DNA from: Candidatus Peregrinibacteria bacterium
GTDB lineage: Bacteria; Patescibacteriota; Gracilibacteria; UBA1369; LOWO2-01-FULL-3
DNA length: 64,000 bases
NCBI GenBank assembly: GCA_026395515.1
Contig: JAPLYN010000003.1
Span: 1-64,000 of the forward strand
Direction: 5' to 3'
The notes below the pieces were generated by a model. The model had not been told where the DNA came from. It did no database searches and was given only the letters and a program-made list of their open reading frames with translations. The position numbers and the translations under genes were made by a program. Of the stretch, positions 7,774 through 17,337 are shown one piece after another. Every line of letters begins with the position of its first letter. Position 1 is the stretch's first letter.

Positions 7774-9972
7774 ATGAATAAAATTTTAGAGAATTTAAAC
7801 GACAAACAATTAGAAGCGGTAACTCATTTTACGGGTCCGCTTCTTGTTATTGCGGGCGCTGGAAGTGGAAAGACCAGAGCGCTAACGCATAGAATTGCTT
7901 ACCTAATTCAAGAAAAAGGAGTCAGTCCATGGAATATATTGGCTGTGACTTTTACTAATAAGGCGGCGAAAGAGATGAAGAAAAGAATCGCTAAGCTCGT
8001 TATGGGTGATGCGGCCAAGTACCATGAACAGAATTACGAGGATAGATCTTTACCTACAATTGGAACTTTCCACTCAGTTTGCATTAGAATTTTGAGAAAG
8101 CATATACACCTACTCGGATACGAAAATGTCTTTGTAGTTTATGATGATGCAGATCAACAAATTGTAGTAAAAAGAATTATTGAACAGATGGGATTGGATG
8201 TAAAAAAAATTACCCCTAAAGCTGTTTTAAATCATATATCTAATGCAAAAAATCAGCTACTTGGTCCTAGTAATTATATGCAGTATGCAAATGATTATTT
8301 TTCCGAAAAAGTGGCGCAAATCTTCCCAAAATATCAGCGTGCACTACAGCAAAATAACGCTGTAGATTTTGATGATATCATCATGAAAACAGTGGAATTA
8401 TTTCAACAATTTCCAGAAGTACTTAATCAATATCAAGAAAAATTTCAATTCATTTCAGTAGATGAGTATCAGGATACAAATAAGGCGCAGTACGTTTTGA
8501 TAAAAATGTTGGCGGATAAATATAAGAATGTCTCTGTGATCGGTGATGCTGATCAGAGTATTTACAGTTGGCGCGGAGCTACTATTCAAAATATCTTAGA
8601 CTTCGAAAAAGATTATCAAGATACCAAAGTGGTTTTGCTCGAACAAAATTACCGTTCTACTCAAATCATTTTGGATGCATCAAATACGATGATTCAAAAG
8701 AATGAAAAGAGAAAGGAGAAGAAGCTTTGGACTTCTCGTGAAGGTGGACAGAAAATTAAGCATTGGCTTGCGGATAATGAACGCCACGAAGGTGAATTAG
8801 TTGCCCATGAAATTGAAAAACTTTTAATTGGCAGTGAAGTGCCGAAATATAATGATTTCGTCGTTTTGTATCGTACAAATGCTCAATCACGTATCTTTGA
8901 AGAAGTCTTTTTGAGACATGGTATTCCATACAGAATTATTGGTGGTATTCGTTTTTATCAGCGTAAGGAGATAAAGGATATTTTGGCTTATTTGAGAGTT
9001 ATTCAGAACCCAAATGATTCAGTTAGTTTACTTAGAATCATTAATGTACCAGCTCGTAAAATTGGTGCAAAAACTCTAGAAGCAATTCATGAATTCGCGA
9101 TGAGAAATGACATTTCTCTTTTTAAAGCGATGATGTTGGCAAATGATATTCCTGAACTTTCCGGCAGCAAATCTGAAGAGTTTTTGAAATTCGTAGAAAT
9201 AATTAGGGAGTTACAAACACTTAATAATGAGTTCCAAGCTTCAGGAATGATTAAGCATGTTTTGGATAAAACTGGTTACAAAAAATTTGTTGATGATAAT
9301 ACTGTGGAAGGAGAAGCAAGATTGGAAAATATCGCGGAATTAGTTTCTGTGGCATCTAAATATGACAAGCTGGAACCTGCCGTGTCTTTGAGCATTTTCT
9401 TGGAGGAAGTGAGCTTAATTGCAGATACTGATTCAATGAAAGATGAAGATAATGCAGTGACTTTAATGACTGTTCATTCTGCAAAGGGACTAGAATTCCC
9501 ATATGTGTTTATTGCTGGATTGGAAGAAGGAATTTTTCCACACAATCGTAGCTTATTAGACAGACAAGAATTGGAAGAAGAGCGTCGATTAATGTATGTG
9601 GCAATGACGAGAGCGATGGATAGTTTGTACTTATTACATGCACGAGAACGCACTTTGTATGGTGAATCTCGCGTGAATGCACCATCTCAATTTTTGCAGG
9701 ATATTGATGAGAATTTGGTTGATGCAAATTTTGGTGGGCATGGAGCTAAAAATCGTCTTTCTGTTCAAGATCTTATCAATATTCCTATTCCTGTGGAGCT
9801 TGATCAGGGAGTTGATGTTCCATTTGGCGTTGGAGATAAAGTGAGTCATAATGTTTTCGGTCGCGGAATTGTAATTAACATCACTGGAGGAGTCGCAACT
9901 ATTGCCTTTGAAGATTCAAAAGTTGGTGTAAAAAAATTAGCACTTAGTGTTGCACCTTTAAGAAAGGTTTAA
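7774..9972 (+). CDS. UvrD/PcrA-type superfamily 1 DNA helicase
   Basis: LLVIAGAGSGKTRALTHRIAYL, VDEYQDTNKAQY, VIGDADQSIYSWRGA, MTVHSAKGLEFPYVFIAGLEEGIFPH. Confidence 0.96.
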   Translation: MNKILENLNDKQLEAVTHFTGPLLVIAGAGSGKTRALTHRIAYLIQEKGVSPWNILAVTFTNKAAKEMKKRIAKLVMGDAAKYHEQNYEDRSLPTIGTFHSVCIRILRKHIHLLGYENVFVVYDDADQQIVVKRIIEQMGLDVKKITPKAVLNHISNAKNQLLGPSNYMQYANDYFSEKVAQIFPKYQRALQQNNAVDFDDIIMKTVELFQQFPEVLNQYQEKFQFISVDEYQDTNKAQYVLIKMLADKYKNVSVIGDADQSIYSWRGATIQNILDFEKDYQDTKVVLLEQNYRSTQIILDASNTMIQKNEKRKEKKLWTSREGGQKIKHWLADNERHEGELVAHEIEKLLIGSEVPKYNDFVVLYRTNAQSRIFEEVFLRHGIPYRIIGGIRFYQRKEIKDILAYLRVIQNPNDSVSLLRIINVPARKIGAKTLEAIHEFAMRNDISLFKAMMLANDIPELSGSKSEEFLKFVEIIRELQTLNNEFQASGMIKHVLDKTGYKKFVDDNTVEGEARLENIAELVSVASKYDKLEPAVSLSIFLEEVSLIADTDSMKDEDNAVTLMTVHSAKGLEFPYVFIAGLEEGIFPHNRSLLDRQELEEERRLMYVAMTRAMDSLYLLHARERTLYGESRVNAPSQFLQDIDENLVDANFGGHGAKNRLSVQDLINIPIPVELDQGVDVPFGVGDKVSHNVFGRGIVINITGGVATIAFEDSKVGVKKLALSVAPLRKV

Positions 9973-9999
9973 ACATAAAAAAATCTTAAACAAATCAAA

Positions 10000-11229
10000 A
10001 TGTACAATGAGATAGGCCCACAAAGGTCATATAAGTTTTATCTATACATCGTAGTTGCAGTGTTGAGTTTTGCTATTGGTTGGGAAGCCAGCAGATTAGG
10101 CTTTTTGACTACAAAAGTGGTTAAAATTGATGGTGGCTCTGCCGAACAAGTGGCTCAGGGCAATGGTGTAGACATGGGGCTTTTCTGGAAGATCTGGGGA
10201 GAAATGGAAACTAAATATGTGGACGAGAGCGCGGTAAAAAATGAGAACATGGTTTATGGTGCAATTAAGGGAATGGTTAATGCCTTACAAGACCCTTATA
10301 CGGTGTTTATGACCCCTGAGGAGAGCGTTCAGTTCAACGATAGCCTCGAGGGCACCCTTGAAGGTATTGGCGCTGAATTGACGGTAAAAGACAAGAAGCT
10401 AACAATAGTTTCTCCTTTGAGAAAGAGTCCGGCAGAAAAGGCTGGATTACTTCCTGGAGATGTAATTTACAAGATTGAAGGTAAGGATGCAGCAGAGATG
10501 AGTTTAGTTGATGCTATTACTAAAATCCGTGGAAAAAAAGGTACGACAGTTACTCTTTCAATTATAAGAGCTAAATTGGAAAAACCTTTTGATGTGACAA
10601 TTATGAGAGACAGTATTGATATCGAAAGCGTGACTGAGGAAAAACTAAAAAATGGAATTGTTTACTTGAGCGTTAATCAGTTTAACGACAAAACCAACGA
10701 TGAATTCTCTAAATATATCTCTGATTTGATAATCAATGAGCCAAAAGGATTGATTATTGATTTGAGGTATAACGGTGGTGGATATTTGGATATTGCCGTA
10801 CAACTTTTGTCTTATTTATTACCTAAAGACACACCGGCTGTAATAATTAAGGAACGCGGAAAAGAGGATGCCACCTTGAAAACAAATGGTAATCCTAAAC
10901 TTTTGAATGTGCCTTTGGTAGTGATTGTAAATGATGGTAGCGCCTCAGCTTCTGAAATTATGGCTGGTGCAATTCAAGATCAGAAACGTGGAATAGTTCT
11001 TGGTACAAAATCTTTCGGAAAAGGTAGCGTACAAGAGGTAGAAAAATTCTCTGATGGATCTAGCTTGAGAGTGACTATCGCAAAGTGGTTTACACCGCTT
11101 GGCAGAACTATAAATCACACTGGTCTTACTCCAGATATTTTCGTGGATATTAAGGACGAGGATATTAAAAACACTTACGACAGACAAAAAGAAGAGGCAA
11201 TTAAGTATTTGGAGAACTTGAAAAAATAG
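10000..11229 (+). CDS. S41 family C-terminal processing peptidase (PDZ domain)
   Basis: N-terminal TM, PDZ (SPAEKAGLLPGDVIYKIEGKDA), catalytic VNDGSASASEIMAGAIQDQKRGIVLGTKSFGKGSVQ. Confidence 0.93.
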   Translation: MYNEIGPQRSYKFYLYIVVAVLSFAIGWEASRLGFLTTKVVKIDGGSAEQVAQGNGVDMGLFWKIWGEMETKYVDESAVKNENMVYGAIKGMVNALQDPYTVFMTPEESVQFNDSLEGTLEGIGAELTVKDKKLTIVSPLRKSPAEKAGLLPGDVIYKIEGKDAAEMSLVDAITKIRGKKGTTVTLSIIRAKLEKPFDVTIMRDSIDIESVTEEKLKNGIVYLSVNQFNDKTNDEFSKYISDLIINEPKGLIIDLRYNGGGYLDIAVQLLSYLLPKDTPAVIIKERGKEDATLKTNGNPKLLNVPLVVIVNDGSASASEIMAGAIQDQKRGIVLGTKSFGKGSVQEVEKFSDGSSLRVTIAKWFTPLGRTINHTGLTPDIFVDIKDEDIKNTYDRQKEEAIKYLENLKK

Positions 11230-11250
11230 AAAAATTTTCAGATTAGAAGC

Positions 11251-11281
11251 CGGGCTTGAAAATATCGAGCTCGGTTTTTTT
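11251..11281 (+). terminator. Rho-independent terminator after S41 peptidase
   Basis: GCCGGGCTTGA-loop-TCGAGCTCGG followed by TTTTTTT. Confidence 0.7.
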
Positions 11282-11282
11282 G

Positions 11283-11334
11283 TTGACAATTTTTCGTCAA
11301 ATGATACTATGCTAGCGTACTATTGCAATAGTAC
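11283..11334 (+). promoter_or_regulatory. trp operon promoter with TrpR-type operator
   Basis: TTGACA (11283-11288), TACTAT (11305-11310), then perfect 18-bp palindrome GTACTATTGCAATAGTAC (11317-11334) sharing GTACTA...TAGTAC arms with the E. coli trp operator consensus. Confidence 0.8.
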
Positions 11335-11351
11335 ATTAACCCAAAACTCAT

Positions 11352-11612
11352 ATGGAAAAGCAGTATGTGAAAGAACTTATTAAGGCAATGTCTTCGATCA
11401 AGGACGCAGGTACTTTTGAATCGTTTTTACACAGCATTCTGACTCCTGCTGAATTCGAGGAAATACCTAAAAGACTACAAATAGTGAAGCTTCTAATGAA
11501 GGGCGTTCCCCAGCGTGAAGTGGCCCAAAAGCTTGGTGTAGGCATAGCTACAGTGACTAGAGGATCTAGAGAACTTAAATACGGAAACAATGTTTTTCAA
11601 AAAGTTTTATAA
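11352..11612 (+). CDS. trpR: Trp operon repressor family protein
   Basis: LTPAEFEEIPKRLQIVKLLMKGVPQREVAQKLGVGIATVTRGSREL: TrpR helix-turn-helix with ATVTRGS. Confidence 0.9.
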   Translation: MEKQYVKELIKAMSSIKDAGTFESFLHSILTPAEFEEIPKRLQIVKLLMKGVPQREVAQKLGVGIATVTRGSRELKYGNNVFQKVL

Positions 11613-13062
11613 AGAAATAAAGTGCGAAGATGCCTCAAAAGTATTTTCAAAAATATGTAATTTTTCCGAAAAAAGTTTTTTATTGGAATCAAAGGATATT
11701 TCTCATATTTATGGAAGATTGAGCTTATTGGGAGTTGATCCGGCGGTGGAAATAAGAGGTAAGAATGATGAATTCGAGATAGTGGCGCTGAATGAAAGAG
11801 GTGAAAAATATCTGGCGGAATTTACTGTTAGTGATTTTGGATTCTGCGATGAGTGCGAGATAAGTCGTGAAAAAATTTCCGGGAAAGTTTTGAAAATGGC
11901 CAATAAATCAGAAGAGACCAATAGAACAAAGAAAAAAAATATCGCTCAGGTTATTAGGATGGTTATAGAAAAATTCAAACAAAATCAAAAAGAACTAATA
12001 GGTCTATATGGAGCGCTTTCCTATGATTTCATCAGATTATTTGAGGATATTCCGGAGAATTTGCCGGATATTCCAGTGGATGATTTCAGATTATGTTTAT
12101 ATGACACTTTTATTTTCTTCGATCATTTGAAAGAAAAAGCGGAAATTACTGTGTACAGAGAAACTGAAGAAGAGGCTCACGATGTGGCAGAAAAAATATT
12201 TGAGATGATTCAGAAGAGTGAGCCGAGTTTTAATTTTAAAATTGAAAATGCAAAATTTGAGTATGACGAAAACGACTATAAAGGCCTTGTGGCGAATGCC
12301 AAAGATTTGGCTAAGAGAGGCGAATTATTTGAGGTTGTCTACTCAAACACTTTAAAGGCGGATTTCAGTGGAGATGCTTTTGCTTTGTACAAAAAGTATC
12401 GCGAGGTAAATCCTTCTCCTTATCTTTTTTATTTTAATTTTGGTGATGAACAATTGGTGGGAGCATCTCCTGAAATGATGGTGAGAGTGGAAAATGGTTT
12501 GGTTCATTTGAGGCCGATTTCTGGCACCGCAAAGAGAGGTAGCGATCCAATTGAGGATCATGAAAATATGTTGGCTCTTTTGAGTAGCGAGAAAGAGAGA
12601 GCGGAACTCGATATGTTAATTGATTTGGGGCGCAATGACTTGGCAGTAATTTGTGAACCCGGAATTGAGATAAGTGATTATAGATTTGTGGAGAAATATT
12701 CGAAAGTTATGCATACAGTGGCTCATCTAAGTGGAAAACTAAGGGCTGAATTTACGGCTCTAGATGCCTTAATAGCTTGTCTGAATGCTGGTACGCTGAC
12801 TGGTGCTCCCAAGGTAGCAGCGATGATTGAAATTGAGAAAAATGAAACTTCCAGACGTGGATATTATGGTGGAACAATTGGATATTTTACTTTTTCTGGA
12901 GAGATGGATACGGGAATTATTATTCGTACAGCTCACATAAGAGGTGCTGAATTGAGTTTCAGAAGCGGTGCAACTTTACTCTACGATTCGCAGCCAGAAG
13001 CCGAATATCAGGAAACTATGAATAAGGCGCGAGCATTTTTAATGACATTCCAAAATGAATAA
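11590..13062 (+). CDS. trpE: Anthranilate synthase component I
   Basis: HLRPISGTAKRG, LLSSEKERAELDMLIDLGRNDL, GAPKVAAMIEIEK; LLES-X10-S Trp feedback motif (LLESKDISHIYGRLS). Confidence 0.93.
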   Translation: MFFKKFYKEIKCEDASKVFSKICNFSEKSFLLESKDISHIYGRLSLLGVDPAVEIRGKNDEFEIVALNERGEKYLAEFTVSDFGFCDECEISREKISGKVLKMANKSEETNRTKKKNIAQVIRMVIEKFKQNQKELIGLYGALSYDFIRLFEDIPENLPDIPVDDFRLCLYDTFIFFDHLKEKAEITVYRETEEEAHDVAEKIFEMIQKSEPSFNFKIENAKFEYDENDYKGLVANAKDLAKRGELFEVVYSNTLKADFSGDAFALYKKYREVNPSPYLFYFNFGDEQLVGASPEMMVRVENGLVHLRPISGTAKRGSDPIEDHENMLALLSSEKERAELDMLIDLGRNDLAVICEPGIEISDYRFVEKYSKVMHTVAHLSGKLRAEFTALDALIACLNAGTLTGAPKVAAMIEIEKNETSRRGYYGGTIGYFTFSGEMDTGIIIRTAHIRGAELSFRSGATLLYDSQPEAEYQETMNKARAFLMTFQNE

Positions 13063-13645
13063 TAAATTTAAAAAAATATTTCTTCTCGATAATTTTGATT
13101 CATTCACTTTTAATTTGGTGGATTATTTCCGCCAACTAGGATGCGAAGTTTTAGTTTACAGAAATGATGTGGAGGTTGATTTGATAGATGAAGTGAAGCC
13201 GGATCTGATAGTTTTTTCTCCTGGTCCATCTGTTCCTAAAAATGCTGGGAATATGATGGCAATTATCGACAAATACCATCAGAAATATCCAATGTTTGGA
13301 GTGTGCCTGGGACATGAAGCATTTGTGGAATATTTTGGTGGGAGTTTGAAATTTGTGGAGCCAGTACACGGAAGAAATAGTGCAATAAAGCATGATGGAA
13401 AAACTATTTTTGATGGCATAGAAAATGGATTTTTGGCAGGAAGATATCATTCTTTGTGTGCGGATAAAGTACCGGAGTGTTTTGAAATTAGTGCGGAATT
13501 TGAAGGGCTAGTAATGGCGATGAGCCACAAAACCTTGCCTATTGAAGGGGTGCAATTTCATCCAGAATCAGTACTGACAATGAAGCATGGCAATGGCTTC
13601 AAGATGATCAAAAATGTAGTTAATAAGAAATTCGCAAATGTATAA
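13055..13645 (+). CDS. trpG: Anthranilate synthase component II (glutamine amidotransferase)
   Basis: LLDNFDSFTFNLVDYFRQLG, VFSPGPSVP, FGVCLGHEAF (catalytic C), GVQFHPESVLT. Confidence 0.93.
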   Translation: MNNKFKKIFLLDNFDSFTFNLVDYFRQLGCEVLVYRNDVEVDLIDEVKPDLIVFSPGPSVPKNAGNMMAIIDKYHQKYPMFGVCLGHEAFVEYFGGSLKFVEPVHGRNSAIKHDGKTIFDGIENGFLAGRYHSLCADKVPECFEISAEFEGLVMAMSHKTLPIEGVQFHPESVLTMKHGNGFKMIKNVVNKKFANV

Positions 13646-15305
13646 AGAAAAAGAAATTTTGGAATTTCTGAATGACTCTGTGAAGGGTGAATTAAAAATG
13701 GAAGAACAAGTAAAATTCTTGGCGGAATTTACTCCGGAAAAAATCACAGCAGAGCATGTGAAAATATTTGTGGAATTTATGCTCGGCAAAATGTCCTCAA
13801 AATTTAAAATGCCTGGAGCAATTGATATTTGTGGGACTGGTGGTTCGGGTTTGGAGAGAATTAATACCTCTACAATCGCAGCGTTTATTTTGGCGGAATT
13901 GGGCGTGGGAGTGGCCAAGCATGGCAATAAAGCTGCAAGTGGTAGATGCGGTAGTTTTGATCTGATAGAAGCGCTAGGAGTGAGGATAGATATGAATGCC
14001 AAGGAATTAGAAAAAATGTACGAAAACAAAGGTTTGGCTTTTATTTTTGCCAGAAATTTCCATCCGGTTTTGAAACATTTCGCTGAAGCAAGAAAGTCTT
14101 TTGGTAAACCAACTATATTTAATTTACTTGGACCGCTGCTCAATCCTGCTGAGCCAAAAATGCAAATAATTGGAACAAGTTTCAAGGCGCAGATGAGATT
14201 AATTGCTGAGGCGGCGAGGCTTTTAGGCAAGAAAAATGTTCTAATTGTAAGAGGCAAAGATGGCTTAGATGAGGTCACTTTAACAGGTAATACTGACGTC
14301 GTGGAGATGATGAATGGAAAAATAAAAGAATATAAAATTCGACCGGAAGATTTTGGATTAAAAAGTGTGAATTTTGAAAAAATTAGTGGTGGAGATTTGG
14401 AATTTAATAAAAAGATTGCTTTAGAAATTCTCGAGGGGAAGTGCGACGACAGTCGTGCAGAGTTGGTCTATGTAAATTGTGCATTAGCGCTAAAAATGGT
14501 TGGAAAAGTGGAAACATTAAGAGAAGGATATCGATTGGCGAAAAGCGTGATTGGCAAGGGAAAACTCGCGGCATACAACGGAGATATTTTAGAGGAAATT
14601 GCGGCGAGTAAAGTGGTTGAAAAATCGACGAGAAGTTTCTTTGAGGCTCTAAATAAAAAAGACGGTCGTGCTCTAATTGCGGAAGTAAAATTTGCTTCGC
14701 CAAGCAAAGGGCAAATCTATAAAGGCAAAGCTGGAGCAGAAGCTGCTGTGAAAATTGCGAAAATTTACGAGAAAAATGGAGCAAGTTCTATTTCCGTTTT
14801 AACAGATGAAAAATACTTTAGCGGGAGCTTCGAATATTTAAAAAAAGTAAAAGAAGCCACTCAAAAAGTGCCTATTTTGTGCAAGGATTTCATAGTGAAC
14901 GAATATCAAATTTTCAAGGCGCGTGAATATGGTGCAGATGCTATTTTACTGATTGCGAAGTTGTTGAGTGAAGAAAAAATGCAGCAATTTTTGAATATAG
15001 CTAGAAGTCTAAATATGGAATGCTTAGTGGAAATTCATAACGAAAATGAATTAGAAAAAGTTCTAAAAACTGATGCGAAAATTATTGGAATAAATAATAG
15101 AAATTTGAGTAATTTCACAATTGATTTAGATACTACCAACAGATTAGTAAATAAAATTCCAAAAGATAAAATCATTGTGGCAGAAAGCGGTATTTCCAGC
15201 AAAGAAGATTTAAACAAATTAAATAAAAGAGTTGGGGCAATTCTTGTCGGTTCGGCTCTAATGAGTTCTAAAAATATAACTAAGAAAATCCATGAAATCA
15301 CTTAA
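13638..15305 (+). CDS. trpDC: Fused anthranilate phosphoribosyltransferase / indole-3-glycerol phosphate synthase (TrpD-TrpC)
   Basis: N-half DICGTGGSGLERINTSTIAAFILAELGVGVAKHGNKAAS (TrpD); C-half LIAEVKFASPSKG...SISVLTDEKYFSGS...CKDFI...IIGINNRNL...VAESGISS (TrpC); one uninterrupted 555-aa ORF. Confidence 0.93.
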   Translation: MYKEKEILEFLNDSVKGELKMEEQVKFLAEFTPEKITAEHVKIFVEFMLGKMSSKFKMPGAIDICGTGGSGLERINTSTIAAFILAELGVGVAKHGNKAASGRCGSFDLIEALGVRIDMNAKELEKMYENKGLAFIFARNFHPVLKHFAEARKSFGKPTIFNLLGPLLNPAEPKMQIIGTSFKAQMRLIAEAARLLGKKNVLIVRGKDGLDEVTLTGNTDVVEMMNGKIKEYKIRPEDFGLKSVNFEKISGGDLEFNKKIALEILEGKCDDSRAELVYVNCALALKMVGKVETLREGYRLAKSVIGKGKLAAYNGDILEEIAASKVVEKSTRSFFEALNKKDGRALIAEVKFASPSKGQIYKGKAGAEAAVKIAKIYEKNGASSISVLTDEKYFSGSFEYLKKVKEATQKVPILCKDFIVNEYQIFKAREYGADAILLIAKLLSEEKMQQFLNIARSLNMECLVEIHNENELEKVLKTDAKIIGINNRNLSNFTIDLDTTNRLVNKIPKDKIIVAESGISSKEDLNKLNKRVGAILVGSALMSSKNITKKIHEIT

Positions 15306-16524
15306 AAAATATCTACTAAACCCAGACGGACACTTCGGAAAATTTGGCGGAAGATATGTTCCGGAATTGCTAATTCCAATAATGGAAGAGCTGGAAGAAT
15401 CCTTTTTCCAAGCCAAAAAAGACCCATCATTCAAAAAAGAATTATTGAATCTTTATCACAATTATTCCGGTCGCCCTACACCATTATATTTCTGTGAAAA
15501 TCTTACAAAAGAAATTGGTGGAGCAAAAATTTATTTAAAAAATGAAGGACTAAATCACACTGGTGCACACAAAATAAATCACTGCCTAGGCCAGGCACTT
15601 CTAGCAAAACGTATGGGCAAAAAGCGGCTTATTGCTGAGACTGGAGCCGGCCAGCATGGACTTGCAACCGCTACTGTAGCAGCTAAATTTGGACTCAAAT
15701 GTCGTGTGTACATGGGCGCTCGTGATGTGGAAAGACAAAGACCAAATGTATTCTGGATGGAACAACTGGGAGCGGAAGTAATTCCGGTAAAAGAGGGTGG
15801 TCAGATTTTGCGAGATGCAATTAATGCTGCTCTGCGAGATTTAATTTCCAATCCTGAAGATACTCATTATCTACTTGGAACTGTCTGTGGACCAAATCCT
15901 TATCCGGTGATGAATACTTATTTCCAGAAAATTGTGGGGGAGGAAGTAAAGAAACAATTGGGTGGTTTACCAGATTACTTAGTGGCGTGCGTAGGTGGTG
16001 GAAGTAATGCGATGGGACTTTTTTATGATTTCCTAGATGATAAAAAAGTGCAGATGCTTGCTGTGGAAGCCGGTGGGAAAGGAATTAAAAAAGAGAATGG
16101 AAAGTTTACCCATGCAGCGCGTTTTCAGGCTGGAGAAGTGGGTGTAGTGGAGGGATTTAAATCAGTTTTCTTACAAAATAAAGAAGGGCAAATTGAAGAA
16201 ACTTACAGTATTTCAGCCGGCTTGGATTATTCCGGTGTTGGTCCACAATTGGCTTACCTCCAGGATATTGGCCGAGTAAAATTTACTTACGCAGTGGATG
16301 ATGAAGTAATTGCGGCTTATAAATTATTAGCTAGGACTGAGGGAATTTTTGCAGCTTTGGAATCTTCTCATGCAATTGCAGGAGCAATAAAGTTGGCAAA
16401 AACTTTGCCGAAAAATAAAACAATCGTGATGAATTGCTCTGGTCGTGGAGACAAAGATCTTTTCATTGTGACAAAAAAACTTGGCGATGAAAATTTTGCG
16501 AATTTCTTAAAATCTCAAGTATGA
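15292..16524 (+). CDS. trpB: Tryptophan synthase beta chain
   Basis: GRPTPLYFCENLTKEIGGAKIYLKNEGLNHTGAHKINHCLGQALLAKRMGKKRLIAETGAGQHG; ACVGGGSNAMG. Confidence 0.97.
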   Translation: MKSLKKYLLNPDGHFGKFGGRYVPELLIPIMEELEESFFQAKKDPSFKKELLNLYHNYSGRPTPLYFCENLTKEIGGAKIYLKNEGLNHTGAHKINHCLGQALLAKRMGKKRLIAETGAGQHGLATATVAAKFGLKCRVYMGARDVERQRPNVFWMEQLGAEVIPVKEGGQILRDAINAALRDLISNPEDTHYLLGTVCGPNPYPVMNTYFQKIVGEEVKKQLGGLPDYLVACVGGGSNAMGLFYDFLDDKKVQMLAVEAGGKGIKKENGKFTHAARFQAGEVGVVEGFKSVFLQNKEGQIEETYSISAGLDYSGVGPQLAYLQDIGRVKFTYAVDDEVIAAYKLLARTEGIFAALESSHAIAGAIKLAKTLPKNKTIVMNCSGRGDKDLFIVTKKLGDENFANFLKSQV

Positions 16525-17252
16525 AAAAGCTAATGACGCATATAGTGGCCGGTTATCCTAATCTTGAAACGAGTGAAAAATTGCTTAAATTGATGTCTGA
16601 GAATGGAGTAGACTTTGTGGAAATACAAATCCCCTTTTCTGATCCTGTGGCCGATGGACCGACTATTATGCAGGCGAATCAAAAGTCTCTGGAGGCGGGG
16701 ACGAAAGTGGAAGATTGTTTTGAATTGATGATAAAGGCGGTGAAAAGCCCTGGCGAAACAAAGTTTTTATTCATGACTTATTTTAATATTCTGCATCATT
16801 ATGGGGTAGAGAAATTCTGTAAGAAAGCTGCAGCTTGTGGCTGCTATGGACTCATCGTTCCTGACATGCCAATCGATGAAGAACCACAGGAAAAATATTT
16901 AGAAAACTGCAAAAAATATGGTTTGAAGGCGGTGCAAGTGATCTCCCCTCTCACGCCAGAACGGAGATTGAAAATGATTGAAAAAGTCGCTGATGGACTC
17001 GTTTATTGTGTTTCTAAATTTGGCACGACTGGGCAGACAAGCGAGCTAAATCCGAAACTGAGCAGTTATCTAAAAAAAGTGAAAAAATATATTAAAGTAC
17101 CTCTGGCTGTTGGCTTTGGTATTTCTACCAGAGAGCATGTTGATGCCGTACATAAAGAAGCAGATATTGCTGTGATAGGTTCAAAGATTATTAATATTTT
17201 GAATCAGGGCGGAATTAAAGAAGTAGAGAAATTTATTAGAAGCTTAAAGTAG
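16521..17252 (+). CDS. trpA: Tryptophan synthase alpha chain
   Basis: VEIQIPFSDPVADGPTIMQANQKSLEAG, GLIVPDMPIDE, VSKFGTTG, AVGFGIST. Confidence 0.96.
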   Translation: MKKLMTHIVAGYPNLETSEKLLKLMSENGVDFVEIQIPFSDPVADGPTIMQANQKSLEAGTKVEDCFELMIKAVKSPGETKFLFMTYFNILHHYGVEKFCKKAAACGCYGLIVPDMPIDEEPQEKYLENCKKYGLKAVQVISPLTPERRLKMIEKVADGLVYCVSKFGTTGQTSELNPKLSSYLKKVKKYIKVPLAVGFGISTREHVDAVHKEADIAVIGSKIINILNQGGIKEVEKFIRSLK

Positions 17253-17335
17253 TGTCCCCAAAATTTTGGACCATCAGCTTAAATGGCCAGCAAAAGGCAT
17301 AATTTAGAATCTAGGCAACAAATCTGGGGATACAT
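17251..17335. mobile_element. Short IS-end-like element (degenerate terminal inverted repeats), remnant
   Basis: AGTGTCCCCAAAATTTTGGACCA at the trpA stop, degenerate right end CTGGGGATACA; left end nearly identical to 43932. Confidence 0.5.
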
Positions 17336-17337
17336 TC

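Noticed and set aside
13568-14278. 236-aa minus-strand ORF inside trpD
   Set aside because: Antisense to a clearly conserved TrpD reading frame; composition is mirror-codon type with no motif.
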